DNA from: Flavobacteriaceae bacterium
GTDB lineage: Bacteria > Bacteroidota > Bacteroidia > Flavobacteriales > Flavobacteriaceae
NCBI GenBank assembly: GCA_017852395.1
Contig: JAFMLE010000006.1
Span: 1-64,000 of the forward strand
Direction of reading: 5' to 3'
Length of the DNA: 64,000 bases
Under the pieces are notes generated by a model that saw only the letters and a program-made list of their open reading frames with translations, did no database searches and was not told the DNA's origin. A program made the position numbers and the translations under genes. Positions 17,162-27,223 of the stretch are shown one piece after another; within the stretch, counting starts at the first letter, position 1; every line of letters starts with the position of its first letter.

Positions 17162-18445
17162 ATGGATTCGATACAACACGTAAAACAACGATTTGGCATT
17201 ATCGGAAATCATCCCGGGCTTAACCGAGCACTCGAAAAAGCCCTGCGAGTAGCCGCCACCGAAATATCGGTTTTGGTCACTGGAGAAAGTGGTGTAGGGA
17301 AAGAAAATATCCCCAAAATCATCCACCAATATTCTTCCCGCAAACACGCCCGATATATAGCCGTAAACTGTGGAGCCATCCCAGAAGGCACCATAGATAG
17401 TGAACTTTTTGGGCACGAAAAAGGCGCCTTTACCGGAGCAACAAGTACCCGAAGTGGCTATTTTGAAGAAGCCGATGGAGGGACCATTTTCTTAGACGAA
17501 GTAGGCGAACTGCCCCTACCCACCCAAGTGCGTTTGTTGCGGGTGTTAGAAAACGGAGAGTTTTTTAAGGTTGGATCTTCTAAAGTCCAAAAAACCAACG
17601 TCCGTATAGTTGCTGCTACCAATGTCAAAATGGAAGAAGCTATTGCAAAAGAAAAATTTAGAGAAGACCTCTATTATCGCCTCAGCACAGTAGAAATTGC
17701 CATTCCACCCCTAAGAGAGCGCAAAGAAGACATCCACTTACTCTTTAGAAAATTTGCAGCAGACTTTGCCGAAAAATATCGAATGCCCCCACTTCGATTG
17801 GACGATAACGCCCAACTGCTTTTGCAACAATACCGCTGGAGCGGAAACATCCGTCAATTGCGCAACGTCGCAGAACAAATGTCGGTTTTAGAAAAAGAAC
17901 GACTCATAAGCCCAACAACACTGCGGATTTATCTCCCCGAAAAAGGAAGTCAACTTCCCAGTGTAATTGACAAACAAAAAGACAAAAGTGATTTTTCTTC
18001 TGAGCGTGAAATTTTATACAAAATTCTCTTTGACATGCGCTCCGATCTCAATGACCTAAAAAAATTGACCCACGAACTGATTCAGGAAGAGGATCCGTCA
18101 ATGCGTAAAGAAAAAAATCAAAACCTAATCAAAAAAATCTATGGCAAAGAAGAAGAGCATCTTCCAAAAGAATTGCCTCCTTCAACAATTGCCATTGAAA
18201 AACCGACTGCAGACATCGAAATTTCTAAGGTTGATGATCATGACAGATACGATTATGCCGAAACTGCCATTGAAGAAGAACCCCTTTCTTTGTTAGAAAA
18301 AGAAATCGAAATGATCAAGCAGGCCCTAAGCCGAAGTAACGGAAAAAGAAAAAAGGCTGCAGAAGAACTCGGCATCTCAGAACGTACACTCTATCGCAAA
18401 ATCAAACAATACGACCTCAATGAGAAAGAAGACGATGCATTCTAA
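17162..18445 (+). CDS. Sigma-54 interacting transcriptional activator (AAA+ / Fis HTH)
   Basis: 427 residues. The AAA+ domain begins almost at the N-terminus, with no receiver or sensor domain: Walker A GESGVGKEN (Lys present, usual Thr/Ser replaced by Asn), the sigma-54 contact loop GAFTGAT, Walker B GGTIFLDEVGELP, and FREDLYYRLSTVEI. A charged, low-complexity linker (about 265-380) leads to a Fis-type helix-turn-helix at the end (KKAAEELGISERTLYRKIKQY). It should drive sigma-54 promoters by ATP hydrolysis; how it senses a signal is unknown. It is sandwiched between miaB and lptE, and its end overlaps lptE by 26 bases. Confidence 0.93.
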   Translation: MDSIQHVKQRFGIIGNHPGLNRALEKALRVAATEISVLVTGESGVGKENIPKIIHQYSSRKHARYIAVNCGAIPEGTIDSELFGHEKGAFTGATSTRSGYFEEADGGTIFLDEVGELPLPTQVRLLRVLENGEFFKVGSSKVQKTNVRIVAATNVKMEEAIAKEKFREDLYYRLSTVEIAIPPLRERKEDIHLLFRKFAADFAEKYRMPPLRLDDNAQLLLQQYRWSGNIRQLRNVAEQMSVLEKERLISPTTLRIYLPEKGSQLPSVIDKQKDKSDFSSEREILYKILFDMRSDLNDLKKLTHELIQEEDPSMRKEKNQNLIKKIYGKEEEHLPKELPPSTIAIEKPTADIEISKVDDHDRYDYAETAIEEEPLSLLEKEIEMIKQALSRSNGKRKKAAEELGISERTLYRKIKQYDLNEKEDDAF

Positions 18446-18956
18446 AACTTCCTTTTGGTTGTTGGCGCCAATTATCCTATTGATCACCGGCTGTGGTATT
18501 TATTCGTTTACGGGCGCATCGATTCCTGCAGGGACCGAAACTTTTCAAGTTAATTTTTTCGAAAATCAAGCCGGCAACCGACCCGGATCTACTGTCGAAC
18601 CCGGGCTGGACCAAGATTTTACCATTGCTCTGCAAGATTTAATTCTCAATCTGACCAACCTGTCTTTGGTAAATCGAGAAGGGGATCTGATCTATGAAGG
18701 TGAAATTGTCGAATATAGTGTCACCCCAATGTCAGCAACTTCAGACATCAAAGCGGCGCAAAACCGACTTACTCTCGCTGTAAATCTTCGGTATTATAAC
18801 ACCAAAAATGACGAAGATGATTTTGAAAGAAAATTTAGTTTTTTTTACGATTTCCCAGCAGAACAACAAGTCTATGACATTAAAGACACAGCGCATAAAG
18901 AATTGTTTGAACGTATTACCCAAGACATTTTTAATGAAACCCTAGCAAAATGGTAA
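18420..18956 (+). CDS. lptE: LPS assembly lipoprotein LptE-like
   Basis: 178 residues with a lipoprotein signal ending in LLITGC, then a GIYSFTGASIPAG start and the N-terminal strand typical of Bacteroidota LptE. LptE plugs the LptD barrel and helps place lipopolysaccharide in the outer membrane. The ATG at 18420 lies within the regulator gene; an in-frame ATG at 18435 would give a shorter signal peptide and is also possible. It is followed after 4 bases by a TPR-like gene. Confidence 0.87.
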   Translation: MRKKTMHSKTSFWLLAPIILLITGCGIYSFTGASIPAGTETFQVNFFENQAGNRPGSTVEPGLDQDFTIALQDLILNLTNLSLVNREGDLIYEGEIVEYSVTPMSATSDIKAAQNRLTLAVNLRYYNTKNDEDDFERKFSFFYDFPAEQQVYDIKDTAHKELFERITQDIFNETLAKW

Positions 18957-18960
18957 AAGG

Positions 18961-19659
18961 ATGACAGCAGCGGCATTTAGCAAACTTCTCGATCATTTTG
19001 ATCCACAAGATCCACAACAAGCTACAGCGCTAGAGGCACTGGTTGGTACCTACCCTCATTTTCAAACCGCATTAATTTGTTCTGCAAAAGCCCAACTTGC
19101 CCAAGAAAAATTGTCGGCAGAAAGTGCGCTTCAAAAAGCGGCAATCGCCACTTATGATCGGGGGTTGTTAAAATCCTTTATGGATGAACGGAGTACGTCA
19201 AAACAGCAACCGAAACAACAAGCAGCTGTCTCCCAGCAAATTGAACCAATTGACACCGAACCCCAAACAGAAAAACCAAAAACGGTAAGCCCCGAAATCC
19301 CTGCAACCTTTAGTTTTACTGAATGGATCAATCAACTCGACAGCAAAGAGCAAGCTCAAGAACATAACAATCCACAGTCTGACGACAAATGGGGGTTAAT
19401 AGATGCCTTTATTGAAAAAAACCCTTCGATTGGACCGATTCGTAAAACTGCCACATTTGATGACCCACTTAAAGGCAATGAAATTCCTCAAAACGAATTG
19501 ATGACCGAGACATTGGCTCGCGTATTTGTTAAGCAAGAAAAGTACGAAGAGGCACTCAAAGCCTACACCATTTTAAGTTTGAAATATCCAGAAAAAAATA
19601 GTTTCTTTGCAGACCAAATTAAAGCGATTAAACGCCTTCAAAAGAAGAAAGACAAATAA
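18961..19659 (+). CDS. Hypothetical protein with C-terminal TPR-like helices
   Basis: 232 residues without a signal peptide. An N-terminal helical region (about 1-80) is followed by a Gln/Pro/Thr-rich linker (about 80-115), and the C-terminal segment (ETLARVFVKQEKYEEALKAY, about 181-200) looks like one tetratricopeptide repeat. Proteins of this layout sit between lptE and secG in many Flavobacteria, but I know no assigned function. It is likely cytoplasmic and part of the miaB-secG run. Confidence 0.75.
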   Translation: MTAAAFSKLLDHFDPQDPQQATALEALVGTYPHFQTALICSAKAQLAQEKLSAESALQKAAIATYDRGLLKSFMDERSTSKQQPKQQAAVSQQIEPIDTEPQTEKPKTVSPEIPATFSFTEWINQLDSKEQAQEHNNPQSDDKWGLIDAFIEKNPSIGPIRKTATFDDPLKGNEIPQNELMTETLARVFVKQEKYEEALKAYTILSLKYPEKNSFFADQIKAIKRLQKKKDK

Positions 19660-19661
19660 TT

Positions 19662-20000
19662 ATGAGCACTTTTAATATTTTTATTGGCCTTATTATACTA
19701 GTATGCTTTTTACTAGTGTTGGTTGTTATGGTACAAAATCCCAAAGGAGGAGGGCTCTCTTCTTCTTTTGGTGGAGGCGCCCAACAATTGGGAGGCGTTC
19801 AGAAGACAACCGATTTTTTAGACCGTAGCACCTGGGTTTTGGCCGGTTTGTTGTTGGTATTGATTTTGTTATCCAATATTTCGTTAAACGACAACCAAAC
19901 AGCATCCGATTCGCGTCTATTAGAAGACGTCACCGAGCAACCGATTCCAGATGCTGTTCCTGAAACCATCCCAGAAGTTCCAGCAACGGACAATAACTAG
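19662..20000 (+). CDS. secG: Preprotein translocase subunit SecG
   Basis: 112 residues with two membrane helices (about 5-25 and 55-75). Between them is the family motif VVMVQNPKGGGLSSSFGGGAQQLGG (about 24-48). The tail is acidic and proline-rich. SecG is the small subunit of the SecYEG channel that moves proteins across the inner membrane. It starts 2 bases after the TPR-like gene and is the last gene before a terminator. Confidence 0.93.
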   Translation: MSTFNIFIGLIILVCFLLVLVVMVQNPKGGGLSSSFGGGAQQLGGVQKTTDFLDRSTWVLAGLLLVLILLSNISLNDNQTASDSRLLEDVTEQPIPDAVPETIPEVPATDNN

Positions 20001-20021
20001 ATAAAAAATAGGATCAACTCC

Positions 20022-20055
20022 ATGCCAGGCTACTGACAGTCTGGCATTTTTTTTT
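20022..20055 (+). terminator. Rho-independent terminator after secG
   Basis: ATGCCAG (20022-20028) pairs with CTGGCAT (20041-20047) around a 12-base loop, and nine T residues follow the last pairs. It separates the miaB-secG run from groES-groEL. Confidence 0.85.
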
Positions 20056-20077
20056 AGAATCTGTCAGACAATTCTTA

Positions 20078-20094
20078 TTGGCATAATTTATGAA
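20078..20094 (+). promoter_or_regulatory. Possible sigma-54-like promoter element before groES
   Basis: TTGGCATAATTTATGAA has TGGCA like the -24 element of sigma-54 promoters, with the GG placed ten bases before GA where sigma-54 has GC. The -12 half is poor (ATGAA against TTGCA). TAATTTAT inside it is also a weak match to TAnnTTTG. No CIRCE repeat is present upstream of groES. Confidence 0.3.
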
Positions 20095-20118
20095 TAGAAC
20101 CATTAAAATTTTTTAATT

Positions 20119-20397
20119 ATGAGTAAGTTAAATATTAAACCTTTAGCAGATCGCGTTCTGGTAGTTCCTGCGGCTGCTGAGACCAAGACTTCTTCAGGTA
20201 TTATTATTCCTGATACAGCAAAAGAAAAACCTCAAAAAGGAACCGTTGCGGCTGTTGGCCCAGGCACCAAAGATCATCCCATTACCGTAAAGGTTGGCGA
20301 TCAAGTGCTCTATGGCAAATATGCAGGTACTGAACTGCAGTATGACGGCGTGGATTATTTGATGATGAAAGAAAGTGATCTTTTAGCAATTGTTTAA
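20119..20397 (+). CDS. groES: Co-chaperonin GroES
   Basis: 92 residues, standard length. It shows the family N-terminus ([16 protein letters not shown]), the mobile loop ([20 protein letters not shown], about 22-41) and the conserved [15 protein letters not shown]. GroES caps the GroEL barrel during protein folding. groEL starts 18 bases downstream on the same strand, and the pair is bounded by terminators on both sides, so it forms its own unit. Confidence 0.97.
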   Translation: MSKLNIKPLADRVLVVPAAAETKTSSGIIIPDTAKEKPQKGTVAAVGPGTKDHPITVKVGDQVLYGKYAGTELQYDGVDYLMMKESDLLAIV

Positions 20398-22044
<1,647 letters not shown>

Positions 22045-22062
22045 TCATTGCATTAGTCAATC

Positions 22063-22092
22063 AAAAACCTGCTCATAAGAGCAGGTTTTTTT
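22063..22092 (+). terminator. Rho-independent terminator after groEL
   Basis: CCTGCTC (22068-22074) pairs with GAGCAGG (22079-22085) around ATAA, with flanking A and T runs that lengthen the stem and give a seven-base T tail. Confidence 0.9.
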
Positions 22093-22120
22093 ATTTTTAT
22101 ACGTCCTAAAATTCTTAATT

Positions 22121-22546
22121 ATGAATCGATTTTTCACCCTTTTTTTAGTTACCGTCTTTATACACTTCAGCCACGCTCAAGAGCAATTTTCTTTAGACAT
22201 TGACATTAGTGGCTTTGAAGACCTAAAAGGAAAATTATACCTCAGCCTACACAGATCAGAAACCGATTTTGACACAGATACCGCAATTGAGGCGCACAAA
22301 AAAATAGTTGCCGTAACTGCTCCGTCTATGGTCGTTCCTTTCAAAAATCTTACAGCAGGCTTTTATGCCGTAAAAATTTTTCATGATGCCAATAACAACA
22401 GTCGTTTGGACAAAAACATGTTGGGTATTCCTAAAGAAAAATACGGTTTTTCAAACAATGCTATGGGCACTTTTGGACCTCCAAATTTTTCACAAGCCAA
22501 ATTTTTGGTGGACAAAAATACGCGGCATCAAATCCTGTTACGCTAG
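22121..22546 (+). CDS. DUF2141 family secreted protein
   Basis: 141 residues with a signal peptide (about 19 residues, ending HFSHAQ). The mature part has the DUF2141 pattern: an ISGFEDLKGKLYLSL start, GFYAVKIFHDANNNSRLDKNMLGIPKEKYGFSNNA in the centre, and an FSQAKFLVD end. The domain looks like a small beta sandwich; the DANNNSRLD stretch resembles a calcium-binding loop, but function is unknown. It is convergent with the HMA-MauE gene, their stops overlapping by 4 bases. Confidence 0.85.
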   Translation: MNRFFTLFLVTVFIHFSHAQEQFSLDIDISGFEDLKGKLYLSLHRSETDFDTDTAIEAHKKIVAVTAPSMVVPFKNLTAGFYAVKIFHDANNNSRLDKNMLGIPKEKYGFSNNAMGTFGPPNFSQAKFLVDKNTRHQILLR

Positions 22547-23259
22547 AACCAGAGCAAAGCCAAACTGTAAACACACATCACCAACATAATAGCATTTTCT
22601 ATCAGTGTTGCTTCTGTCATGGGCAACTTAAGCGCAGTTCCCAAGCAAGCACATTCAATAATACGTTTGTTGATCAAGGCATGCAATACCCCAACAGTAG
22701 TTGCAAATAAGAGCACAAAAGTGACAATCAATGCGGCCGCTATTTGCCATTCGAAAAGGAAACAAAGTCCTAGCAGGGTTTCTATAAAAGGATAGGCATA
22801 CGCATAGGCAAGCGTACGCTTAGCTATGGGGTCATAACGGGCAAATGAAGCAGGAAACCCTTGATAATCTAGAAACTTAAAAAAGCTAAAAATGAGGAAA
22901 AATAGCCCCATAAAATCATACATAAAAAGGCGTGTACCTTCTGAAACCCATTGGAGAAAAAAAGCGCCTGCTGTCAAATATCCAAAAATCAGAAAAAGTG
23001 GAAACAACTGCTGCAACTTGCTCTGGGTGTGTGGCAGAACATCGGCCGTTGCTTGCACACCCTGTGTCACTTTGTATTTAGCACCAAGCACCTTTTCAAT
23101 TTCTTCAATTGACCAATTTTGAGTCCCTTGGATCAGGGCACTTCCATTTTGCAAATCTACATTTGCCTGTGCTACACCCGGGAGTGTTAGCAGCTTTTCA
23201 GTCACCCCTTTTCGGCATCCCTCACAGGTCATTCCAGCGATTTTTATTGCTTGTTCCAT
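22543..23259 (-). CDS. Fusion of HMA metal-binding domain and MauE/DoxX-like membrane domain
   Basis: 238 residues. Residues about 1-68 are a heavy-metal-associated domain with the MTCEGC metal-binding pair (Cys12 and Cys15 region). Residues about 85-238 form four to five membrane helices of the MauE/DoxX type, with a further Cys pair in IIECACLGTAL. MauE-like proteins take part in disulfide or redox maturation; HMA domains carry copper or similar soft metals. The fusion suggests metal- or redox-related membrane work, but its exact task is unknown. It stands alone as a minus-strand gene among plus-strand neighbours. Confidence 0.85.
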   Translation of the reverse strand: MEQAIKIAGMTCEGCRKGVTEKLLTLPGVAQANVDLQNGSALIQGTQNWSIEEIEKVLGAKYKVTQGVQATADVLPHTQSKLQQLFPLFLIFGYLTAGAFFLQWVSEGTRLFMYDFMGLFFLIFSFFKFLDYQGFPASFARYDPIAKRTLAYAYAYPFIETLLGLCFLFEWQIAAALIVTFVLLFATTVGVLHALINKRIIECACLGTALKLPMTEATLIENAIMLVMCVYSLALLWF

Positions 23260-23332
23260 CTGTGAATTTCAATGGTTAATTGTTTGTTGAAATTAAGTAA
23301 AATTTAACGATCCGTCTGCGGGCTAATTTTAA

Positions 23333-23340
23333 TATTTTTG
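23333..23340 (+). promoter_or_regulatory. Candidate -7 element for the GAF-domain reductase gene
   Basis: TATTTTTG, a full TAnnTTTG match, 13 bases before the GTG at 23354. A matching upstream element is not evident. Confidence 0.35.
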
Positions 23341-23353
23341 AACAAACATTAAT

Positions 23354-23830
23354 GTGGAAAAAACAACCCACCTTCTTAACGCAGTCGATCAACTACTCGC
23401 AAACACGTCCGAAGATTGGAAAAAAACCCTAACACACATCTGTGAACTTCTTCAAAAAGAAGTTGCACACTACGACTGGGTTGGTTTTTATTTCTCTGAC
23501 TTTGATACCCGCACCCTTCACCTCAAGGCTTTCGCAGGAATCCCAACCGATCACACAACAATACCCTTTGGGAAGGGTATCTGTGGTCAAGTGGCCGAAT
23601 CCAACAAAAATTTCGTCGTACCCGATGTGCATGCACAAGACAATTATATTGCTTGCAGCATTTCTGTAAAATCAGAAATTGTTGTTCCGCTTTTCAAAGA
23701 CGGTAAAAACATCGGTCAGATAGACATCGATTCCAATCAAATCGACCCGTTTGGTGCTGCAGATGAAGCCTTGCTCGAAGCAATAAACAAAAGGGTCAAA
23801 GACATCATACCCGAAAACTATTTAACTTAA
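23354..23830 (+). CDS. Free methionine-R-sulfoxide reductase (GAF domain)
   Basis: 158 residues from a GTG start (an ATG two bases earlier is in another frame). It is a single GAF domain with the fRMsr pattern: GKGICGQVAE near residue 77 and DNYIACSISVKSEIVVPL near residue 96. The two Cys correspond to the resolving and catalytic residues (84 and 118 of the E. coli enzyme), whereas the third family Cys (94) is absent. It would reduce free methionine sulfoxide using thioredoxin. purH starts one base after its stop, so the two are probably co-transcribed. Confidence 0.87.
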   Translation: MEKTTHLLNAVDQLLANTSEDWKKTLTHICELLQKEVAHYDWVGFYFSDFDTRTLHLKAFAGIPTDHTTIPFGKGICGQVAESNKNFVVPDVHAQDNYIACSISVKSEIVVPLFKDGKNIGQIDIDSNQIDPFGAADEALLEAINKRVKDIIPENYLT

Positions 23831-23831
23831 T

Positions 23832-25358
23832 ATGAGTGATACGCGCACCTTATCAGCAGCTTTAATTTCTGTTTTTGACAAAACGGGCCTCGAACCCATA
23901 ATCGAAGAACTTCATCAATTGGGGGTTACCCTATACTCTACGGGTGGAACAGAAGCTTTTATTAGACAAATGGGGATTCCTGTGGTCCCCGTAGAAGATC
24001 TTACGGAGTATCCTTCGATACTCGGTGGCCGCGTAAAAACCTTGCACCCAAAAGTATTTGGAGGCATCCTCAACCGTCAAAATCACAGTGGAGATCAGGC
24101 TGAAATGGCTGCATACCAAATTCCACAAATCGATCTTGTTATTGTGGATTTATATCCGTTTGAAGACACCGTTGCTGCTGGTGGTACAGAGCAAGAAATA
24201 ATTGAAAAAATAGATATCGGTGGCATTGCATTAATCCGAGCGGCCGCCAAAAATTTCCACGACGTACTGTGTATTGCTGACAAAAAAGAATACCCCACTT
24301 TATTGGCACTTTTAAAAGACCAAAAAGGGGACACATTGTTGGCTCAGCGAAAGCATTTTTCGGCAAAAGCTTTCCACGTTTCCTCCAACTATGACACCGC
24401 AATTTTCAACTATTTTAATGCAGAACCTGGCTATCTAAAAATTAGCCAATCTGAAGGACAAACATTAAGATATGGCGAAAATCCGCATCAAGAAGGGCGC
24501 TTTTTTGGGCCACTCCACGAGCTTTTAGAACAATTGCATGGTAAGGGCCTTTCATATAACAACCTGCTCGATGTAGATGCTGCTGTACAGCTGATGCAAG
24601 AATTTAAAGACGAATTGCCCACCTTTGCGATACTAAAACACAATAACACCTGTGGACTCGCAACACGTCCAACTCTTCATGAAGCTTATGTTGACGCACT
24701 TGCCGGAGATCCGGTATCGGCCTTTGGCGGCATCCTTATAGCCAATACAACCCTAGACGCAGCTACGGCCTTGGAGATCCATAATCTGTTTTGCGAAGTC
24801 GTTATTGCTCCAGGTTTTGAAGGAGATGCCCTTGATATATTAAAACAAAAAAAGAACCGCATTTTGCTCAAACAAAATGACGTGCCCCTACCCCAACAGC
24901 AACTAAGAAGTTGCCTCAACGGCGTATTGGTTCAGGGCAAGGACCTTCATACCGACCAAGTGTCTGACTTGAAAAATGTCACCCTCGAGGTGCCAAACGC
25001 TTCTGAAATCGAAGATCTGCTGTTTGCATCAAAAATTTGTAAGCATACCAAGTCCAATACCATTGTGTTGGCCAAAAACAAGCAACTTCTAGCATCAGGC
25101 ACTGGACAAACTTCGCGCGTTGATGCCCTTAACCAAGCAATTGTGAAAGCCAAAAATTTTAACTTCGATCTGCAAGATGCTGTGATGGCTAGTGATGCTT
25201 TTTTTCCGTTTCCAGATTGTGTGTCCATCGCTTACGAAGCAGGTATTCGGATTGTAATCCAGCCCGGAGGTAGCATTAAAGATCAAGATTCTATAGATTT
25301 TTGCAATAAAAAAAATATGAAAATGGTGTTGACGGGAATTCGTCATTTTAAACATTAA
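23832..25358 (+). CDS. purH: Bifunctional AICAR formyltransferase / IMP cyclohydrolase
   Basis: 508 residues. The N-terminal MGS-like domain (about 1-150; AALISVFDKTGLEPI, STGGTEAFI, GGRVKTLHPKVFGGIL) is the IMP cyclohydrolase, and the C-terminal part is the formyltransferase with the catalytic Lys-His in ILKHNNTCGLA (about 269-279). Together they do the last two steps of purine synthesis to IMP. Full family length. It lies directly upstream of mreB, a common order in Flavobacteria. Confidence 0.97.
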   Translation: MSDTRTLSAALISVFDKTGLEPIIEELHQLGVTLYSTGGTEAFIRQMGIPVVPVEDLTEYPSILGGRVKTLHPKVFGGILNRQNHSGDQAEMAAYQIPQIDLVIVDLYPFEDTVAAGGTEQEIIEKIDIGGIALIRAAAKNFHDVLCIADKKEYPTLLALLKDQKGDTLLAQRKHFSAKAFHVSSNYDTAIFNYFNAEPGYLKISQSEGQTLRYGENPHQEGRFFGPLHELLEQLHGKGLSYNNLLDVDAAVQLMQEFKDELPTFAILKHNNTCGLATRPTLHEAYVDALAGDPVSAFGGILIANTTLDAATALEIHNLFCEVVIAPGFEGDALDILKQKKNRILLKQNDVPLPQQQLRSCLNGVLVQGKDLHTDQVSDLKNVTLEVPNASEIEDLLFASKICKHTKSNTIVLAKNKQLLASGTGQTSRVDALNQAIVKAKNFNFDLQDAVMASDAFFPFPDCVSIAYEAGIRIVIQPGGSIKDQDSIDFCNKKNMKMVLTGIRHFKH

Positions 25359-25394
25359 TTCTTTAACTTTATATCCACTTTCAAAGACGAACTT

Positions 25395-26414
25395 ATGGGT
25401 TTCTTTTCAGAAGAGATAGCAATAGATTTGGGCACGGCCAACACACTGATCATTCATAATGACAAAGTGGTGGTCAACAGTCCCTCGATAGTGGCAATAG
25501 ATCGTACGACCAATAAGATTATTGCCATCGGAGAAGAAGCCAGTATGATGCAAGGCAAAACCCATGAAAATATTCGGACCATTCGCCCGCTCAAGGACGG
25601 AGTAATCGCAGATTTTAATGCTTCGGAGCAAATGATCAACAAATTGATCAAAAGCATCCCTTCGTTAAAAAATCGATTTTTTACCCCCTCACTCCGTATG
25701 GTAATTTGTATCCCTTCGGGGATCACCGAAGTAGAAATGCGTGCAGTAAAAGAATCTGCAGAACGCGTTAATGGTAAAGAAGTCTATCTAATTCATGAAC
25801 CCATGGCTGCCGCTATCGGTATTGGGATCGATATCATGCAACCCAAAGGCAATATGATTGTAGATATCGGAGGAGGTACTACAGAAATTGCTGTAATTGC
25901 TTTATCCGGTATCGTTTGTGACAAATCCGTCAAAATTGCAGGTGATGTGTTTAGCAATGACATTGTCAATTATATGCGTAGTGAACACAACCTATATGTG
26001 GGCGAGCGTACCGCAGAAAAAATCAAAATCCTCATCGGCGCTGTCATTGAAGATTTAGACAATCCACCAGAAGAAATGTCGGTTCAGGGGCGCGATCTTG
26101 TAACCGGCAAACCAAAGCAAACGGTTATCAATTATAAAGAAATTTCCAAAGCGCTTGATAAGTCTATTATTCGAATCGAAGAGGCGATCATGGAAGCTTT
26201 GGCGCAAACACCACCAGAACTTGCTGCTGATATTTATAATACCGGAATTTACCTTGCCGGGGGTGGTGCTTTGCTAAGAGGCTTGGACAAACGGCTATCA
26301 CGGAAAACAGACCTTCCGGTTTATATAGCGGAAGACCCCTTACAGGCTGTTGTTAGAGGCACAGGAATCACTCTCAAAAACATCGAGCGCTACAAGACGA
26401 TCTTGATTAAATAA
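25395..26414 (+). CDS. mreB: Rod shape-determining protein MreB
   Basis: 339 residues, actin fold: phosphate loop 1 IDLGTANTLI near residue 10, phosphate loop 2 MIVDIGGGTTEIAVI near residue 155, and adenosine motif GIYLAGGGALLRGL near residue 288. MreB filaments guide lateral cell-wall growth. A weak promoter-like TAACTTTA lies at 25364-25371. It opens a cluster with mreC, mreD, mrdA and rodA, all closely spaced. Confidence 0.97.
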   Translation: MGFFSEEIAIDLGTANTLIIHNDKVVVNSPSIVAIDRTTNKIIAIGEEASMMQGKTHENIRTIRPLKDGVIADFNASEQMINKLIKSIPSLKNRFFTPSLRMVICIPSGITEVEMRAVKESAERVNGKEVYLIHEPMAAAIGIGIDIMQPKGNMIVDIGGGTTEIAVIALSGIVCDKSVKIAGDVFSNDIVNYMRSEHNLYVGERTAEKIKILIGAVIEDLDNPPEEMSVQGRDLVTGKPKQTVINYKEISKALDKSIIRIEEAIMEALAQTPPELAADIYNTGIYLAGGGALLRGLDKRLSRKTDLPVYIAEDPLQAVVRGTGITLKNIERYKTILIK

Positions 26415-26419
26415 AACAC

Positions 26420-27223
26420 ATGCAGCAAATTATCAATGCCATTTTTCGCAATAAAAATGTCTTGATTTATCTTTTATTACTCCTCTTTGCACTTATTTTT
26501 CTCAACAATAGGAGTTATTACCACCAGACGCAACTCGAAAGGTTGGGGCTTCGCATGTCGGGCCAAATCTTTGAATTTCAAAACAACACCTCGAATTATT
26601 TTTCTTTACAAAAACAAAATCAAGATTTATTAGAAGAAAATAGACTTTTGAAAGAAAAGCTGACAAGTACAAATTCAATTGATACGCTTTCAAATCCAAC
26701 TTTTGCTATTTCGGGATTTACCTACTATACTGCACAAGTACTCAAAAACAGCTTTGACCAAGCACGTAACCAATTGGTGCTGGACAAAGGGAGCATAGGT
26801 CATATAGAAAAAGAAATGGGTGTTATTGGTCCTCATGGCATTGTCGGCATCATCAACGAAACCACACCCCATTTTTCTAGTGCATTATCCCTTTTACACT
26901 CCGATGTACGGATCAATGCCAAACTTTTAAAAAATGGGGCTTTTGGCTCTATTTATTGGCCCGGGATTGCTGCCAATAGATTGCTGTTAGATGGCATCAG
27001 TACGATCAACAATGTTGCCGTTGGAGACACCGTTGTTACGGGCGGAATGTCGGACTATTTTCCAAAAGATATCCCTATTGGCAAAGTGGTTAACTATAAA
27101 TTATTGCCTTCCAAGCGGTATTATGAAATTGAAGTACTCCCCTTTACAAATTTTACGGCATTGGAGTATGTATATGTTGTCAAGAACAACAACAAAGAAG
27201 AACTCAACCAACTCAAACCATAA
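26420..27223 (+). CDS. mreC: Rod shape-determining protein MreC
   Basis: 267 residues. One membrane helix (about 14-30), a coiled-coil stretch with LLEENRLLKEKL (about 70-81), then the MreC beta-barrel pair with GVIGPHGIVGIINETTPHFSSALSLLH (about 134-160) and GGMSDYFPKDIPIGKV. It connects MreB to the periplasmic wall-synthesis enzymes. It begins 5 bases after mreB; the mreD GTG follows its TAA directly. Confidence 0.94.
   Translation: MQQIINAIFRNKNVLIYLLLLLFALIFLNNRSYYHQTQLERLGLRMSGQIFEFQNNTSNYFSLQKQNQDLLEENRLLKEKLTSTNSIDTLSNPTFAISGFTYYTAQVLKNSFDQARNQLVLDKGSIGHIEKEMGVIGPHGIVGIINETTPHFSSALSLLHSDVRINAKLLKNGAFGSIYWPGIAANRLLLDGISTINNVAVGDTVVTGGMSDYFPKDIPIGKVVNYKLLPSKRYYEIEVLPFTNFTALEYVYVVKNNNKEELNQLKP

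Noticed and set aside
20061-20118. CIRCE/HrcA operator before groES
   Set aside because: No TTAGCACTC-N9-GAGTGCTAA or close variant is present between the terminator and groES.
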